Assembly: GCA_029844215.1 (NCBI GenBank)
Contig: CM056730.1
Coordinates: 54,820,924-54,884,923 of the forward strand
Direction: 5' to 3'
Length of the DNA: 64,000 nt
From: Przewalskia tangutica
Lineage: Eukaryota > Streptophyta > Magnoliopsida > Solanales > Solanaceae
The notes beneath the pieces are model-generated. The model saw nothing but the letters and a program-made list of their open reading frames with translations. It was not told where the DNA came from and searched no databases. Positions within the stretch are counted from its first letter, which is position 1. The number at the start of each line of letters is the position of its first letter. A program made the translations under genes and the position numbers. This document shows, piece after piece, positions 11,640-22,019 of the stretch.

Positions 11640-12249
11640 ACAATAAGTAATCTTAATTACTAAAACGACAAGAATTATACCTTTACAAGCCCTTATAATT
11701 TCCAAGATTCAAAGTCGCTCCTTAGCAATTCTAGCTTCTTTCCTTTACGCTCCAATCCGCTATTTGAAGTCTTTAGAAGCTCACAACCAACTTCTCTTCC
11801 ATTTCCAATCAAAACCTATGAAAATGCCTTAGGTTTTCGCCTTGCGACTAACGTGAAAACGTCGTTTTTCCGAAATCTTTCTATTGAGATATCCTTACAA
11901 TACCCTTAGGGACCTTGGGTTAAAGTCTTGTGAATATTGGACAACAATTGAAAATTTTTTGTGTGGGAGATGCCTCAAAGCCGAGTGCAACATTGCTCAC
12001 TCCTAATGTTTTCTAAATTTTTTTCTAAGTGTGAAGACTTGTCTTGCACTAGGGTACTATATAAAACACAATGGAGGGTCAAGATATCAACATATGTGTG
12101 GCTAGGATGAAGGGCATTAAATAATAATCCAAGTGGCAAGTTGACTTGGTCAACAATCTCAAGCTAGCAAGACTTTGTTCATCTTTAATGGTCAATGACC
12201 ATTTTACCCTTAAATATTTCGTACAAGCCATGTGGGGGGGGGGGGGTGC
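11640..12249 (-). repeat. LTR fragment I (older LTR that received H)
   Basis: Minus-strand LTR remnant resembling the LTRs of B and A. For example, 'tccaagattcaaagtcgc' is the reverse of sequence at about 39609. It includes a poly-G run at about 12233-12246 and stops where element C begins. The expected continuation of its U3 does not appear on the far side of C. Confidence 0.7.
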
Positions 12250-14411
12250 TGTCACGACCCGATCCGGGGCCCGTGACTGGTGCCTTACCCCGGGCACCCA
12301 AGTAGTCATACATCAGAGTAATCAGCGAAATATAAAACAAGACATGAAACCAATGTAAAAGAGACACAGTTTATCCAAAAAAAAAGATTGCCTTTCGGCA
12401 TGCATATATACTTCAAGAGTGAACAGTTACATCCCAACTTTACAACAGGACTACAGACCTCTAAGGAAGTAAACAACTATGATGGGACAGGGCCCCGCCT
12501 GTCACGACCCGTTCCGGGGCCCGTGACTGGTGCCTTACCCGGGCACCCTAGTAGTCATACATCAGAGAAAAACCAGCGGAATATAAAACAACCAAGATAT
12601 GAAACAGTATAAATAAGACACAGTTTCTGGAAAAAAAAGTTGCCTTTCGGCATAATGTATATAAATAACCCAAAATGAACAGTTACATCCCAACCTTACA
12701 ACAGGTCTACAGACCTTTAAGAGTTTAAAACAACAATGGCGGGACAGGGCCCCGCCATACCCCTGAATACGAATATCTACAACGACAGGGGACCATACCA
12801 AAATGCTAAGCTTCCGGAGAAACGGAGCTTTCCCAACGCTGAAGCGGTGATCCTAAGAACGGGGATCAACAGTAGGAGTACCTTTACCTGCGGCATGAAC
12901 GCAGCCCCCCGAAGGAGTCGACAACAGTACCAAGTATGTGAAATCGAAAATACGTAAGTGAAATCATAGTAGTCTATATAAGGCGGGAGACATGTATGAT
13001 AAGCCAAAACTACGATTCACAATAAATAAGCGATCATGTCAAGTCGTGGACTCATGCCTCAAAGTCATCACAATAGAACCGTGCGAGGTAAATGCGAAGG
13101 CGTAGCCGACTACTAAAACCACGTGCAACAAGGTCATAAATCGTATCATGAGATCTGTCTGCATCCGTCACATGATCAAAGGCGGCCACTCGCGCGCAGA
13201 TCTAATGTGCGCATCTAGTCACGGAACTTCCCGCGCTCGCATAGGCCAAACAGATAGGCCCGCATGAGGTATAACCCGCATCGAGGGTAGCTACTCCCGG
13301 CGGCGTCCTAGACTCGTCGTCCGCATGGCTACAAGAACCGCATGACCACAAGGGCGCGATACTAACTCGGAACTCCGCGATTCCGCGCATAGGCCATCTG
13401 AGACCGCATAAGGTATTCTCGAATCATAGGTCCATCGACCGCTGAGTCTACCCGCGACGGAGGCGGCTTAACCCCCGGAGTTATGAATGATATAATATCA
13501 ACATAACCGATTATTGCTCAACAACATAAGCACAACAAGGAAAAACCCCTTTACACAAATATCACAAGATACTAACTCACGTAGCATCCTAACATGTTTA
13601 CTTATCCGATCAAGAAAATATTACAAGACTATCACAAATCAATACAATCAAGTTATTCACACAAGGTACTTTCTACATTATGATAACAAGTTCGGGTTGT
13701 TAGCCCCAAAGTACTTCATGTATTACTCTTTTAAAAGATCCGTTTCTTTTACAAAAGTCACACAATAACCGTAGTATAAAAATAGAGTAATTATCTTTTG
13801 AAGTACATTAAAACACTTCTCCTTGTAAAATCAAGTAACAACATTCTTTTCCTAACGTTCAAGTTTGCCTAATTTCAATTACTCAAGTTTCTCATTTTCG
13901 AAAGAGATTGAAGTTCATAGTGATAATACTTTAAAACAATTTGAGAAACATATACCCTAAGTGTGAGTAGGTTATTATTATTCGTAACAATCTTATTACA
14001 GCAGCCATGATCTAGTAAATGTAATATCCTTTTGTCTCATCTTAGCTCCTATGCAGATGGAAGTTTCTACTAGTTTTAATAATACCTTATTAGTCAAAAT
14101 AATTCCCTTTATTAAGCCACTTTGTGGTTTGTTCGACATTTATTCTGATTGGTAAAACATCATTCCTTTTGAAAACCAAAAATACTAATTACTCACTAAT
14201 GAGGTTTCACACTTTTTAACAAAAATTCATATTAGTATAATAAGTCAAGTCTCTTATTTCCTTAAATCAATAAATCGTTCTTTTTATCACTTTTAAGCCG
14301 TTATACCTAACCTCCCATAAAGCTAGTATAACTCTTAAGCTTTTAAAACCAAATGTTACTCTTCTGTTAAAAAAATGATTCAGTATTCCTTTGAAATGTT
14401 TTCAGTTCTTT

Positions 14412-14525
14412 ATTATTCAGGCTTAAGCCGTGAGGCATTGCCGCAAGTGTTATTCAGGCTTAAGCCGTGAGGCATTGCCGTAAGTATTATTCAGGCTTAA
14501 GTCAAAGACATTGCCGTAGTTATTA
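14412..14525. repeat. Three tandem copies of a 37-bp 'attcaggcttaagcc' unit
   Basis: Three copies of a unit containing 'ttattcaggcttaag' and 'cattgccg' inside LTR D. Two copies occur in each LTR of J (near 24460 and 30690) and single or partial copies in M and L. Confidence 0.75.
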
Positions 14526-15279
14526 TTCAGTTAACACATGTACGTCTACCGTACTATATATATTGTAAAATATCATGCTTTAGGAAGAATCACATACCTT
14601 CTCGGCGAAAACCTCCTGCCAAGTTGAATATGTCGCGCGCAGAGTATCGACCTATAACAGTCAAATCGCCTATCAACGCCGGTATGCTTGTACAAAGTTC
14701 TAAGCAGAGGTTCGTTATTCTATGGTCATTTGGGCGCACTTCCCTACCGGTGAGCTACTCAAGTCTCTGTGAAAACAAATCCTATGTAAGTCTGCTTCTA
14801 TTATTCATCTTTTAAACCCTTATCTCGTGATAACAGTTCATTCTATTCGCAATATCCTTCTAAGTATTTAATACTTATTCCTATACTTCTACAGATATAT
14901 ATTCTAATTACAAAAGGAGGATAAGGTTATTTACCTCAGTAAGCCCAATAATATCCTAGATAAAAGTCGCGCTGAGCAAGGTTTAGCTCCTAAGTTGTGC
15001 GCTCAGAGCTCAAGAAAACCTTAGAAGTTCTTCACAACTTCTACTAAGGACTAAGGGATTTGGGCTAGGTAATTTGGGCATTATAACAATACTAGAAGGC
15101 AACTTTTCTACCAAGGGAGGAGGGTAGTGTTTGGCTAGGCTAGCTTTAGAGGGGTTGCTCTCGGCCAGGGCTTCTCAAAAGGGGAGGGTGTGTTTGGACG
15201 AAACAATGAGGAGAGGGAGGGATTTGAGACTTAGATAGATTGCTCAATTTAGGATGAAATAACTCTTCAACAAGGGGGG

Positions 15280-15287
15280 TATTTATA
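15280..15287 (-). promoter_or_regulatory. TATA box of LTR D
   Basis: The minus strand reads CTATAAATACCCCCC, the same element as in the other LTRs. It lies about 685 bp from the LTR start, farther than usual because of the duplicated U3-like head. Confidence 0.5.
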
Positions 15288-16337
15288 GGTCAAGACATGG
15301 CCAACCAATGGCCAAGATTATGCCAAGTGCAAGGCAAGTGTAGGGTGAGGATTTAGGCAAGTGTCCTTGGCCAACTTGCACACAAAATATCCTACCAACT
15401 ACTTGACAAAAATTGTCATCCAATTGGCCTCAATGCCGTGTAACATCCATCAATGAGAGGGTGACAAGTGTCGCCCTCTCGTTGGTCCAAAATGTTTCGT
15501 CTCTCGGAAAAATTCGCAAAAATTAGAAATGACATAGCCGGAATTTATCCTACGCGAGTTGTGTAAAACGTTTAGTCTAAAAACGACTCTAAACGGGTGT
15601 TGTGTACAAAGTGGAATTCGCCCAAGCCAACTAGGGGGTGACACGTGTCGCCTCCTACTCGTCCAAAATATTTCATCTTCGAAAATATCCACAATGGCCA
15701 AAATCTCAAAACAAAGTGGGCCCAAAACAGTAAATTTTCTCCGTGGGCCCACGTGACCATTTCCGAAAATAAAATTCCATAATTCTCTAAAATTCCAAGA
15801 AGTCCGAATACCAAATCTGGGAATCCAATTCCCATTAACGAATCTTTTTCCTTCACAAAAACCGGAAACTTTTCCGTGGAAAAATCGCCTCTTTCTTCCA
15901 TTCCAATTCCAATGTCGTATTCTCGTACGTACGTCCTCGCATACATACCTTGAAACTATGGGGTATAACACCGCCATACCCCTGAATGTACAAGAACTTA
16001 CAAACTCGGGGAAACATACCAAAAGATAAGCCTCCGGAGAAACGGAGCTTCCCAATACGCTGAACTGTGATCCTAAGAGTGAGGATCAACAACCGATGTA
16101 CCTCTACCTGCGGCATGAACGCAGCCCCCCGAAGGAGGTCAGTACAACAGGTACCAAGTATGTGAAACTGAAAATACTGTAAATGGAATTATGACAGTCT
16201 ATAAAAAAACAGGAGACATGTATGATAACCAAACTACGGTTCACAACATAAAAGCAGTCCTATCAAGTCATCCCTCATGCCCGTGGAACTCCTTCCTCAC
16301 TGCCGGCAGTCTAGGTATAAACTGTATGATACGTATA

Positions 16338-16742
16338 ACATGGCCCATCCCATGGGACTCGAGGTGGAATCGTATGGTCACATTCCCGGCCCATCCCATG
16401 GCAACCGGTGTCGGATCGTGTGGTCACATTCCCGGCCCATCTCATGGCAACCGGTGTCGGGTCGTATGGTCACATTCCCGGCCCATCTCATGGCAACCGG
16501 TGTTGGATCGTATGGTCACATTCCCGGCCCATCTCATGGCAACCGGTGTCGGATCGTATGGTCACATTCCCGGCCCATCTCATGGCAACCGGTGTCGGAT
16601 CGTATGGTCACATTCCCGGCCCATCTCATGGCAACCGGTGTTGGATCGTATGGTCACATTCCTGGCCCATCTCATGGCAACCGGTGTCGGATCGTATGGT
16701 CACATTCCCGGCCCATCTCATGGCAACCGGTGTCGGATCGTT
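16338..16742. repeat. Tandem array, 46 bp x about 9, in the left LTR of C
   Basis: Nine near-identical units built on 'ggcccatctcatggcaacc' and 'ggatcgtatggtcacattcc'. The first unit instead reads 'catgggactcgaggtgg', which matches the first unit of the array in the right LTR of C. The 46-bp period is not a multiple of three, so three overlapping ORFs appear to encode the same rotated peptide. They are not genes. Confidence 0.95.
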
Positions 16743-16984
16743 CATAACATTTAAACCCTCATTTAAGATAGATTAAGATAATACCATGCTTTGCTTTTAA
16801 ACCAAAACACTTTCCCTTTTAAAGAAATCAAGTAACAACATTCTTTTCCAAAAGTTCCAGTTGCCAAATTTCAAATAGTCAAGTCTCTTATTTTCGAAAG
16901 ATTTCCTAGTCCATAGTCTTAATCACTTAATAACGTAATCTCCTTTAAAACAATTTGAGTAACAATTTGAGTAACATATAACTG

Positions 16985-17060
16985 AAATGACAGCTATAAT
17001 GATACTCACTCAACAAGAGGCACATAATCCTTGCTGCAACCCCTGAAATCAAAACACTGG
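16985..17060 (-). pseudogene. pol: Integrase scrap of C
   Basis: A short piece homologous to K near 53695-53755 (minus strand 'gagtgagtatcattatagct'), from the integrase core. It is joined on the low side to truncated LTR at an 'aac/tgaaatg' junction. It is too short to encode anything. Confidence 0.65.
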
Positions 17061-17878
17061 CCCGAGGGTGAATGCAATACTGGGACTCACCTGAGTTCCT
17101 AATCCCGCCTGGTCAAACCTCCAGAAAAAAGAAATAGCCATAAACTGGCTCCACTGCCTGTCATAAAGTAAGAGTAGGAACCTTGTGCAGTCTTACAACC
17201 TTCCTGATATATAACATCTCGCATAACCCTCCGCCGAGTAAACAGTCCTGACTGAAAGACAAGATGGGCTGACCTCATTGGCCCGACTACTGGTCGAACG
17301 CATCCACGAACTCGTACGAATGTCATCTTAAACTTGGGCCTAGCGCCCTCGTGACCCTACCACCTGGCGGGACCACCTCGAACTGACCCCACCACATTAC
17401 AGGCCGCGGGTTGACCCGCGATCGGTCCTCAACCCGACCCGCTATCGCGCCAAACTCTTGTTCCCCCGATCCGGAACAATCTCACCAATCAAGTCACGAA
17501 AACCTAGTGGTCTCCTTAGCTCAACTACCCTCTTTCATTTCATACCACTCAGGGACTTATCACACAAATATATCCCACGTATACTATGCACTCCGATAAA
17601 GGTCAAACATAAAGTAAATCTTTTACTCAAGATGGCCTCGCATCTAAGGTCTCTACGTATAATATTCTAAGGCTCACAATTTCCCCGTCCCCAAACTTAC
17701 CCTTCTAACTAACCATGTTTTCTAAACACAATTTTAACATAATGCTATCTGAACATAACACTTAAAATATACTCATCTTATCACACATACTAATCTCTAG
17801 AGGGTTAAGGATATACCTGTATCATCTGCTTCATTTTCCCTTTGCCGCTCTAATCATAATCACCTCACTGTAGCATAG
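17061..17878 (-). other. C internal spacer between integrase scrap and gag
   Basis: Shared closely with K (about 53760-54530) and in part with J and L. It includes 'gaacgcatccacgaactcgt' and 'gggttgacccgcgatc'. The minus-strand frame at 17099-17326 has no recognised domain. Protease, reverse transcriptase and RNase H are absent. Confidence 0.65.
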
Positions 17879-19022
17879 CTATAGAAGGCGATGAACTCGC
17901 ATCGACCCGGTAGGCTGCGTCATTCTACCTGTATCCCTACTTCTAGGACAGTCCCTCGTCACATGGCCCTGACAGCCGCAGGTGAAACAAGCACCAGTAA
18001 GAAGACGACACTCCCCGGGATGACGTTTGCCGCATCGTGCACACTGAGGAAAGCATGAACCCGACTGGCTAGAACCCATGTATACCTGTGAACCAGAAGC
18101 CCTGGAGCTCTGACCAGCTCCCGAATACCCCGAACGTCCTGAAGGCGCGGAGGCCACTCCATCTTGGCGGAGGTACATAACTAACCTGCTGCTGAGGCGG
18201 TTCGCCTCGAAAGTTACCAAAGGACCCTATTGTTCTGGCCTTCTTTTGCTGATCTCGGTCATTACGCCGACCCCTCCGCTCCTCACATCCAAGTGCATAA
18301 GCCTGAATGCGGGCAATGTTCATGCCCGGCTGAAGGGCTACACCCGAACAAGCCTCTGCCAAGTAGTCATCGAGCCCGGTGACGTAGCGGTGTACTCTGT
18401 CCTCCATACCACTACTAACGGGGACATACCGAGCGATGAGTCGAACTCCACGTTGTACTCTGAACCGCACGCCTCTCGGTCTCGGCATCAATCGCCGGCG
18501 TGCCCTCCTCATCTGCGGAGGCAAGAAGTGGCTGAGAAATGCCTCCGAGAACTCGTCCCAAATAGCTGGAGGCGCATGCTCCCCCCGAGACAGCTCCCAC
18601 GAATCAAACCAGTCGACTGCAGTATCACGCAGCCGATGCGAACCTAAGACCACCGACTCGGTCTCTGAAGCCTTGATCACTCTCATGATCCGCTGTAACT
18701 GTCGGATGAACTCCTGCGGATCATCCTCAGGCCTCGATCCATAAAACACTGGCGGTGCGGCTTCGTAAAGTCGCGATCTCAAACTATCCGCTCTCGGGTG
18801 AACTACGGGTACTACCGGTACCGGAATCGCTGCATCCAGCTTATCCTCGTGCCTTGCCACTATCCTGGCCAATAACTGGGCCATCTCCTTGTAACCCATC
18901 TCCTCTGCTCCAGGCTGTGGGACTGGAGGCTCAGGTACTGTGGTCTCAGTAGAGACCGCCGCTACTCGACTCCTCTCGCTTTGCCTTGCCATACGGGCCA
19001 CGATTGCCTTGCGTGGAGGCAT
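17879..19022 (-). pseudogene. gag: C gag (frameshifted)
   Basis: Minus-strand Gag remnant beginning MPPRKAIVARMARQ at 19022. Order: basic N-terminus, GYKEMAQLL motif, Pro-rich linker, capsid core with FYGSRPEDDPQEFIRQLQR and SHFLPPQMRRA, a frameshifted stretch near 18420-18470, then the segment GMEDRVHRYVTGLD. The nucleocapsid (17930-18050) lies in another frame and has two intact CCHC knuckles, CARCGKRHPGEC and CFTCGCQGHVTRDC. A single uninterrupted frame covers most of it, which makes it the best-preserved gag in the window. At least two frame changes remain. The start matches the other Gags, and a splice-acceptor-like CAG precedes it. Confidence 0.9.
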
Positions 19023-19046
19023 AACTGGCATAAAAGAATACGTTAG
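19023..19046 (-). promoter_or_regulatory. Candidate branch point and splice acceptor upstream of C gag
   Basis: The minus strand shows CTAAC, then TATTCTTTTATGC, then CAG two bases before the ATG. This is the same arrangement as in H. Element A inserted 24 bp further upstream. Confidence 0.45.
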
Positions 19047-19069
19047 AGGGGTCCAACTTATAACACAGC

Positions 19070-22019
19070 TGTTACACCCCGTAATTACAGGACATGTTTT
19101 AAGAACGTACGTAAGAACTCGCAAGTGTTAAATTAGAGACTTGTAAAAATTTAACGGAATTATGGAATTGTCGGAAAACGTATTATTGTGACGAATGGGA
19201 GGGCGACATGTGTCACCCCCCCTTATAGATGCCTTGGACGAAATTGGCATGGCCAATATGGTCATTGACCATAGTCCTAGATGGCAAGTCTTGCAAGTTG
19301 ATTAGCTTGAGAAGTTTGACTAAGTCAAGGTCCCACAAGTCTTGATATTTGTTAAGAGATCATCCAAACCACCCAATTGTTCACATCTTGACCCTCCATG
19401 TTTCTTTATAATACTAGTAGTAGTATGACTAGCTTAACACTTAGAAAAATTCACAAGAATTGAAGAGCAAGAGCAAGAAGCTCTCGGGTTCCCTCTCCTT
19501 CAAAAGGAAAAAAATTCGTTTCTTGTTCTTTAGGCTCCACACTTTAAACCAAGGTTCTTGAGGGTAGTGTAAGCATATCTCAATAGAAAAACCTTGAAAA
19601 AAAATAGTTTACGGGTTAGTCGCAAAACGAAAACCTAAGGGTCTTTCTAGGTTTTGGATTGGAAGTTGAAGGAAAGTTGTTGGTATGGTTCTAAGGGTCT
19701 CAACGAGCGGATTGAAGTGTCTTGGAGAGGTTCTAAACTACTAGGAGCGACTTCGGATTGGAATTTGGATTAAGATTCGTTGAGGTATAATTTTGTCCTT
19801 TAATGTGTTACAAGATTATATATTTATATTGTTGTTGTTAGCTTTACGTGTTGCTAGCATGAAGTTGATATGTAGAAGTTTATAAGGATTGTGGATTGAT
19901 TGTAGCATTGGAAATCCGGAATGTAATGTAAGCCATGTTAAGTTGGATTTCAATTTAGTCGTTATTAGAATCGTCGCATGTTATTGATTTGAAGATTGTG
20001 GTAGTTTTAACCAAATGCGACTTGATATCATGTTATGATTAACAAATTGGATTGAAATGGAAATTTGATAAGTATTGGTATGGTTGAACTCTAGGTGGTC
20101 GAATTTGGACTACTTTCTAAATTGTGAGCCAATTGGGTCATTTAGTTATTCATTTGTATTGGACTACCTTCTTTATTGTTGTGAGCCAATTGGGGATGTT
20201 TGGTTATTGTATTTCGCCTTGAAAAGGTGGCAAAGTGAGTAGAAACAAAGGAGGTCTTTGTCCGATTTTCCGTAGAATTTAGCGACTTAGCACTTAGAAT
20301 ATTCTACGTTTGAATTAAGAGGTTAATGGACGTATTGTGGCCATTATAGGTTGAAGTACTTTGGAGCCTTTTTGCAACTTGTCGCTAGTCGTCGCGAGGT
20401 ATGTGAACCTCTTCTTTCTTTGGCATGATCCTACGTATGAAATCTCCATGTGATAGTATTTCAAGATTTCTTCTACTCTTAGAAGTTAAGAAGTATTTAC
20501 ATTGTCGAATCTAAGTTAAGAGTATGTTTAAATTGTCCTAAGTCCTTACTAGGTCTTATGGGAGACGTTGGTAAGAACGGTTAGGAAGTTATGAGATTTG
20601 ATTTAAAGGCTATGTGTCTTGATTTGTTTAAAGTAAGTAAGTGGATTTTATGTTCGAAAATAACTTGAATTTATATGTAAAAAGGGGATTGATTTTAAAA
20701 GTGGAAGTTATATGATTTTAAGGGAATAAATTACTTGGTTTTGGAAGGTATGGAACTTTATATGTTTTTGTATAAGTAATTGGGCTTTAAAGGAAGTATG
20801 TTATGAAGTTTGAAGACTAAGAACTTTGATTTGTCTTTTAAGGATTATGAAGTTTTAAGCGTACGATTCTTTTTAAGTATGTATGTACGTAGTATCTTTG
20901 GATCCGTTTTCCTAATTGTTGTAAGAATCAAAGTGACATAAGTTCTCTAAAATGAATGGTTGTTATAATAGCTTTATGGGAAGTTGTTATGACGACTTAA
21001 GAAGAAGTGAAAAGATGGTTTAAAAATGTTATGTAAGGAAAATACACCGAGCCTACGAATAGGCCGGATTACGTTATGAAATACAGGAGCCTACGAATAG
21101 GCGGATTACGTTATGAGATACACCGAGCCTACACATAGGCGGATTACGCCATATTACCCCGAGCCTTCACATAGGCGGGTTACGTCATCTTACACCGAGC
21201 CGCGGGCGGGCGAATTATGCTACTTGATTCCACATGCACCGAGCCCCACAGCGGGCGGATTATGCTACATGATTCCACAAGACACCGAGCCCCGGCGGGC
21301 GGATTATGCCACATGATTTATGAGTACACCGTGTCCGCAAATGGGCGGATTACGTTATCACGTATGGATAATCAAAGTAAGCTCCCAAATAAGAAGTCCT
21401 CCCTAATGGGCGGATTATGTTATGTAAGATATGTAAGTTATGTGAAAAAGTGAAATAAACTCTTAAGTATGTATGTATGAATATGTCGTTAATTTTATTG
21501 AAAGAAGGAAAGGAGCAGTTAATATATGATTGATTTAGGAGTTAAAGGACATTCTTTTATCTGAATCGATTTGGTTATTGCATTTTATTTACATTTCCAT
21601 ACTCGCAATTTGTTGTCTTGACACCGCCGGAGTGCGTTCATGCCGCGAGTTATAGGTACCAGGTTGGTGATCCTTGCTCTTAGGATCTCTGTTGATTTTG
21701 GAAAGAAGCTCCTTTCACTCGGAGGCTTATCTTTTGTACGGTTTCCTGTTATGGTAGACTTATGTACATTCAGGTATGGCGGGGCCTGTCCACCGCAGCT
21801 TGTAATTCTTAAGTGCTGTAGTCACATTTTGTGGGTCGGTTTGTAAAGGAAATGAGGCAAGCTGCCGTTTATGTATGCGTTCGGGAAGGTAGCCCTATCG
21901 GCTAACTTTGTTGTTTTATTCTTGTTGTTTTATTTTATAAGTTTCATGTATGTTCGCTGATTTTCTCCGATGTATACTGTAAGGGTGCCTGGTAGGGCAC
22001 GATCGCGAGCAGGTCGGGT
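19070..22019 (+). repeat. 5' LTR of A (interrupted near its end by J)
   Basis: Starts TGTTACACCCCG. It is nearly identical to the 3' LTR (33537-36547) over long AT-rich stretches. Differences cluster at CCG/CGG/CTG/CAG sites in the arrays and GC-rich tail; for example 'ataggcggatt' here against 'ataggccggatt' in the 3' copy. The TATA-like TTATAATA is at about 19406. A donor-like CGAGGTATGTG starts at about 20396. Confidence 0.92.
21046..21430. repeat. Tandem array of about 39-40 bp units in the 5' LTR of A
   Basis: Units built on 'caccgagcctac', 'ggcggattacg' and 'cgggcggattatg'. It has fewer units than the matching array of the 3' LTR and repeatedly lacks one C of GCCGG. Confidence 0.88.

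Larger units (their letters stand above)
12500..15970 (-). mobile_element. Solo LTR D
   Basis: A 3471-bp unit starting TGTCACGACCCG and ending GGGGTATAACA, flanked by a perfect duplication CCGCC (12495-12499 and 15971-15975). It has no internal region. It contains a TATA-like box at 15280-15287 (minus). Oddly, it carries two U3-start-like segments in a row: GTGACAAGTGTCGCC near 15461 and GTGACACGTGTCGCC near 15638. Confidence 0.92.
12250..16984 (-). repeat. Left (3') LTR of C, truncated, with D inserted
   Basis: Pieces 12250-12499 and 15971-16984 form one continuous LTR once D and its CCGCC duplication are removed. It starts TGTCACGACCCG. The rest of the LTR, including the U3 and its TGTTA end, is missing. 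At 16984/16985 the sequence passes straight into integrase sequence. Confidence 0.8.

Noticed and set aside
12233..12246. Poly-G runs (also about 11020, 24977, 31199, 51927, 52240) as possible quadruplex signals
   Set aside because: They recur as plain homopolymers of variable length in the same LTR zone, and their length is unreliable in long-read data. I do not claim a function.
16191..16776. Three overlapping long plus-strand ORFs with repeated peptide motifs
   Set aside because: They are the 46-bp tandem array read in three frames. Because 46 is not a multiple of three, each frame passes through all three translations. No start context, domain or non-repeat part supports a gene.
17099..17326. 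Conserved 75-aa frame in the spacer (also 53807-54028)
   Set aside because: Conservation is explained by shared descent of the C and K spacers. No domain recognised, and the J equivalent is not open. Left as non-coding, low certainty.
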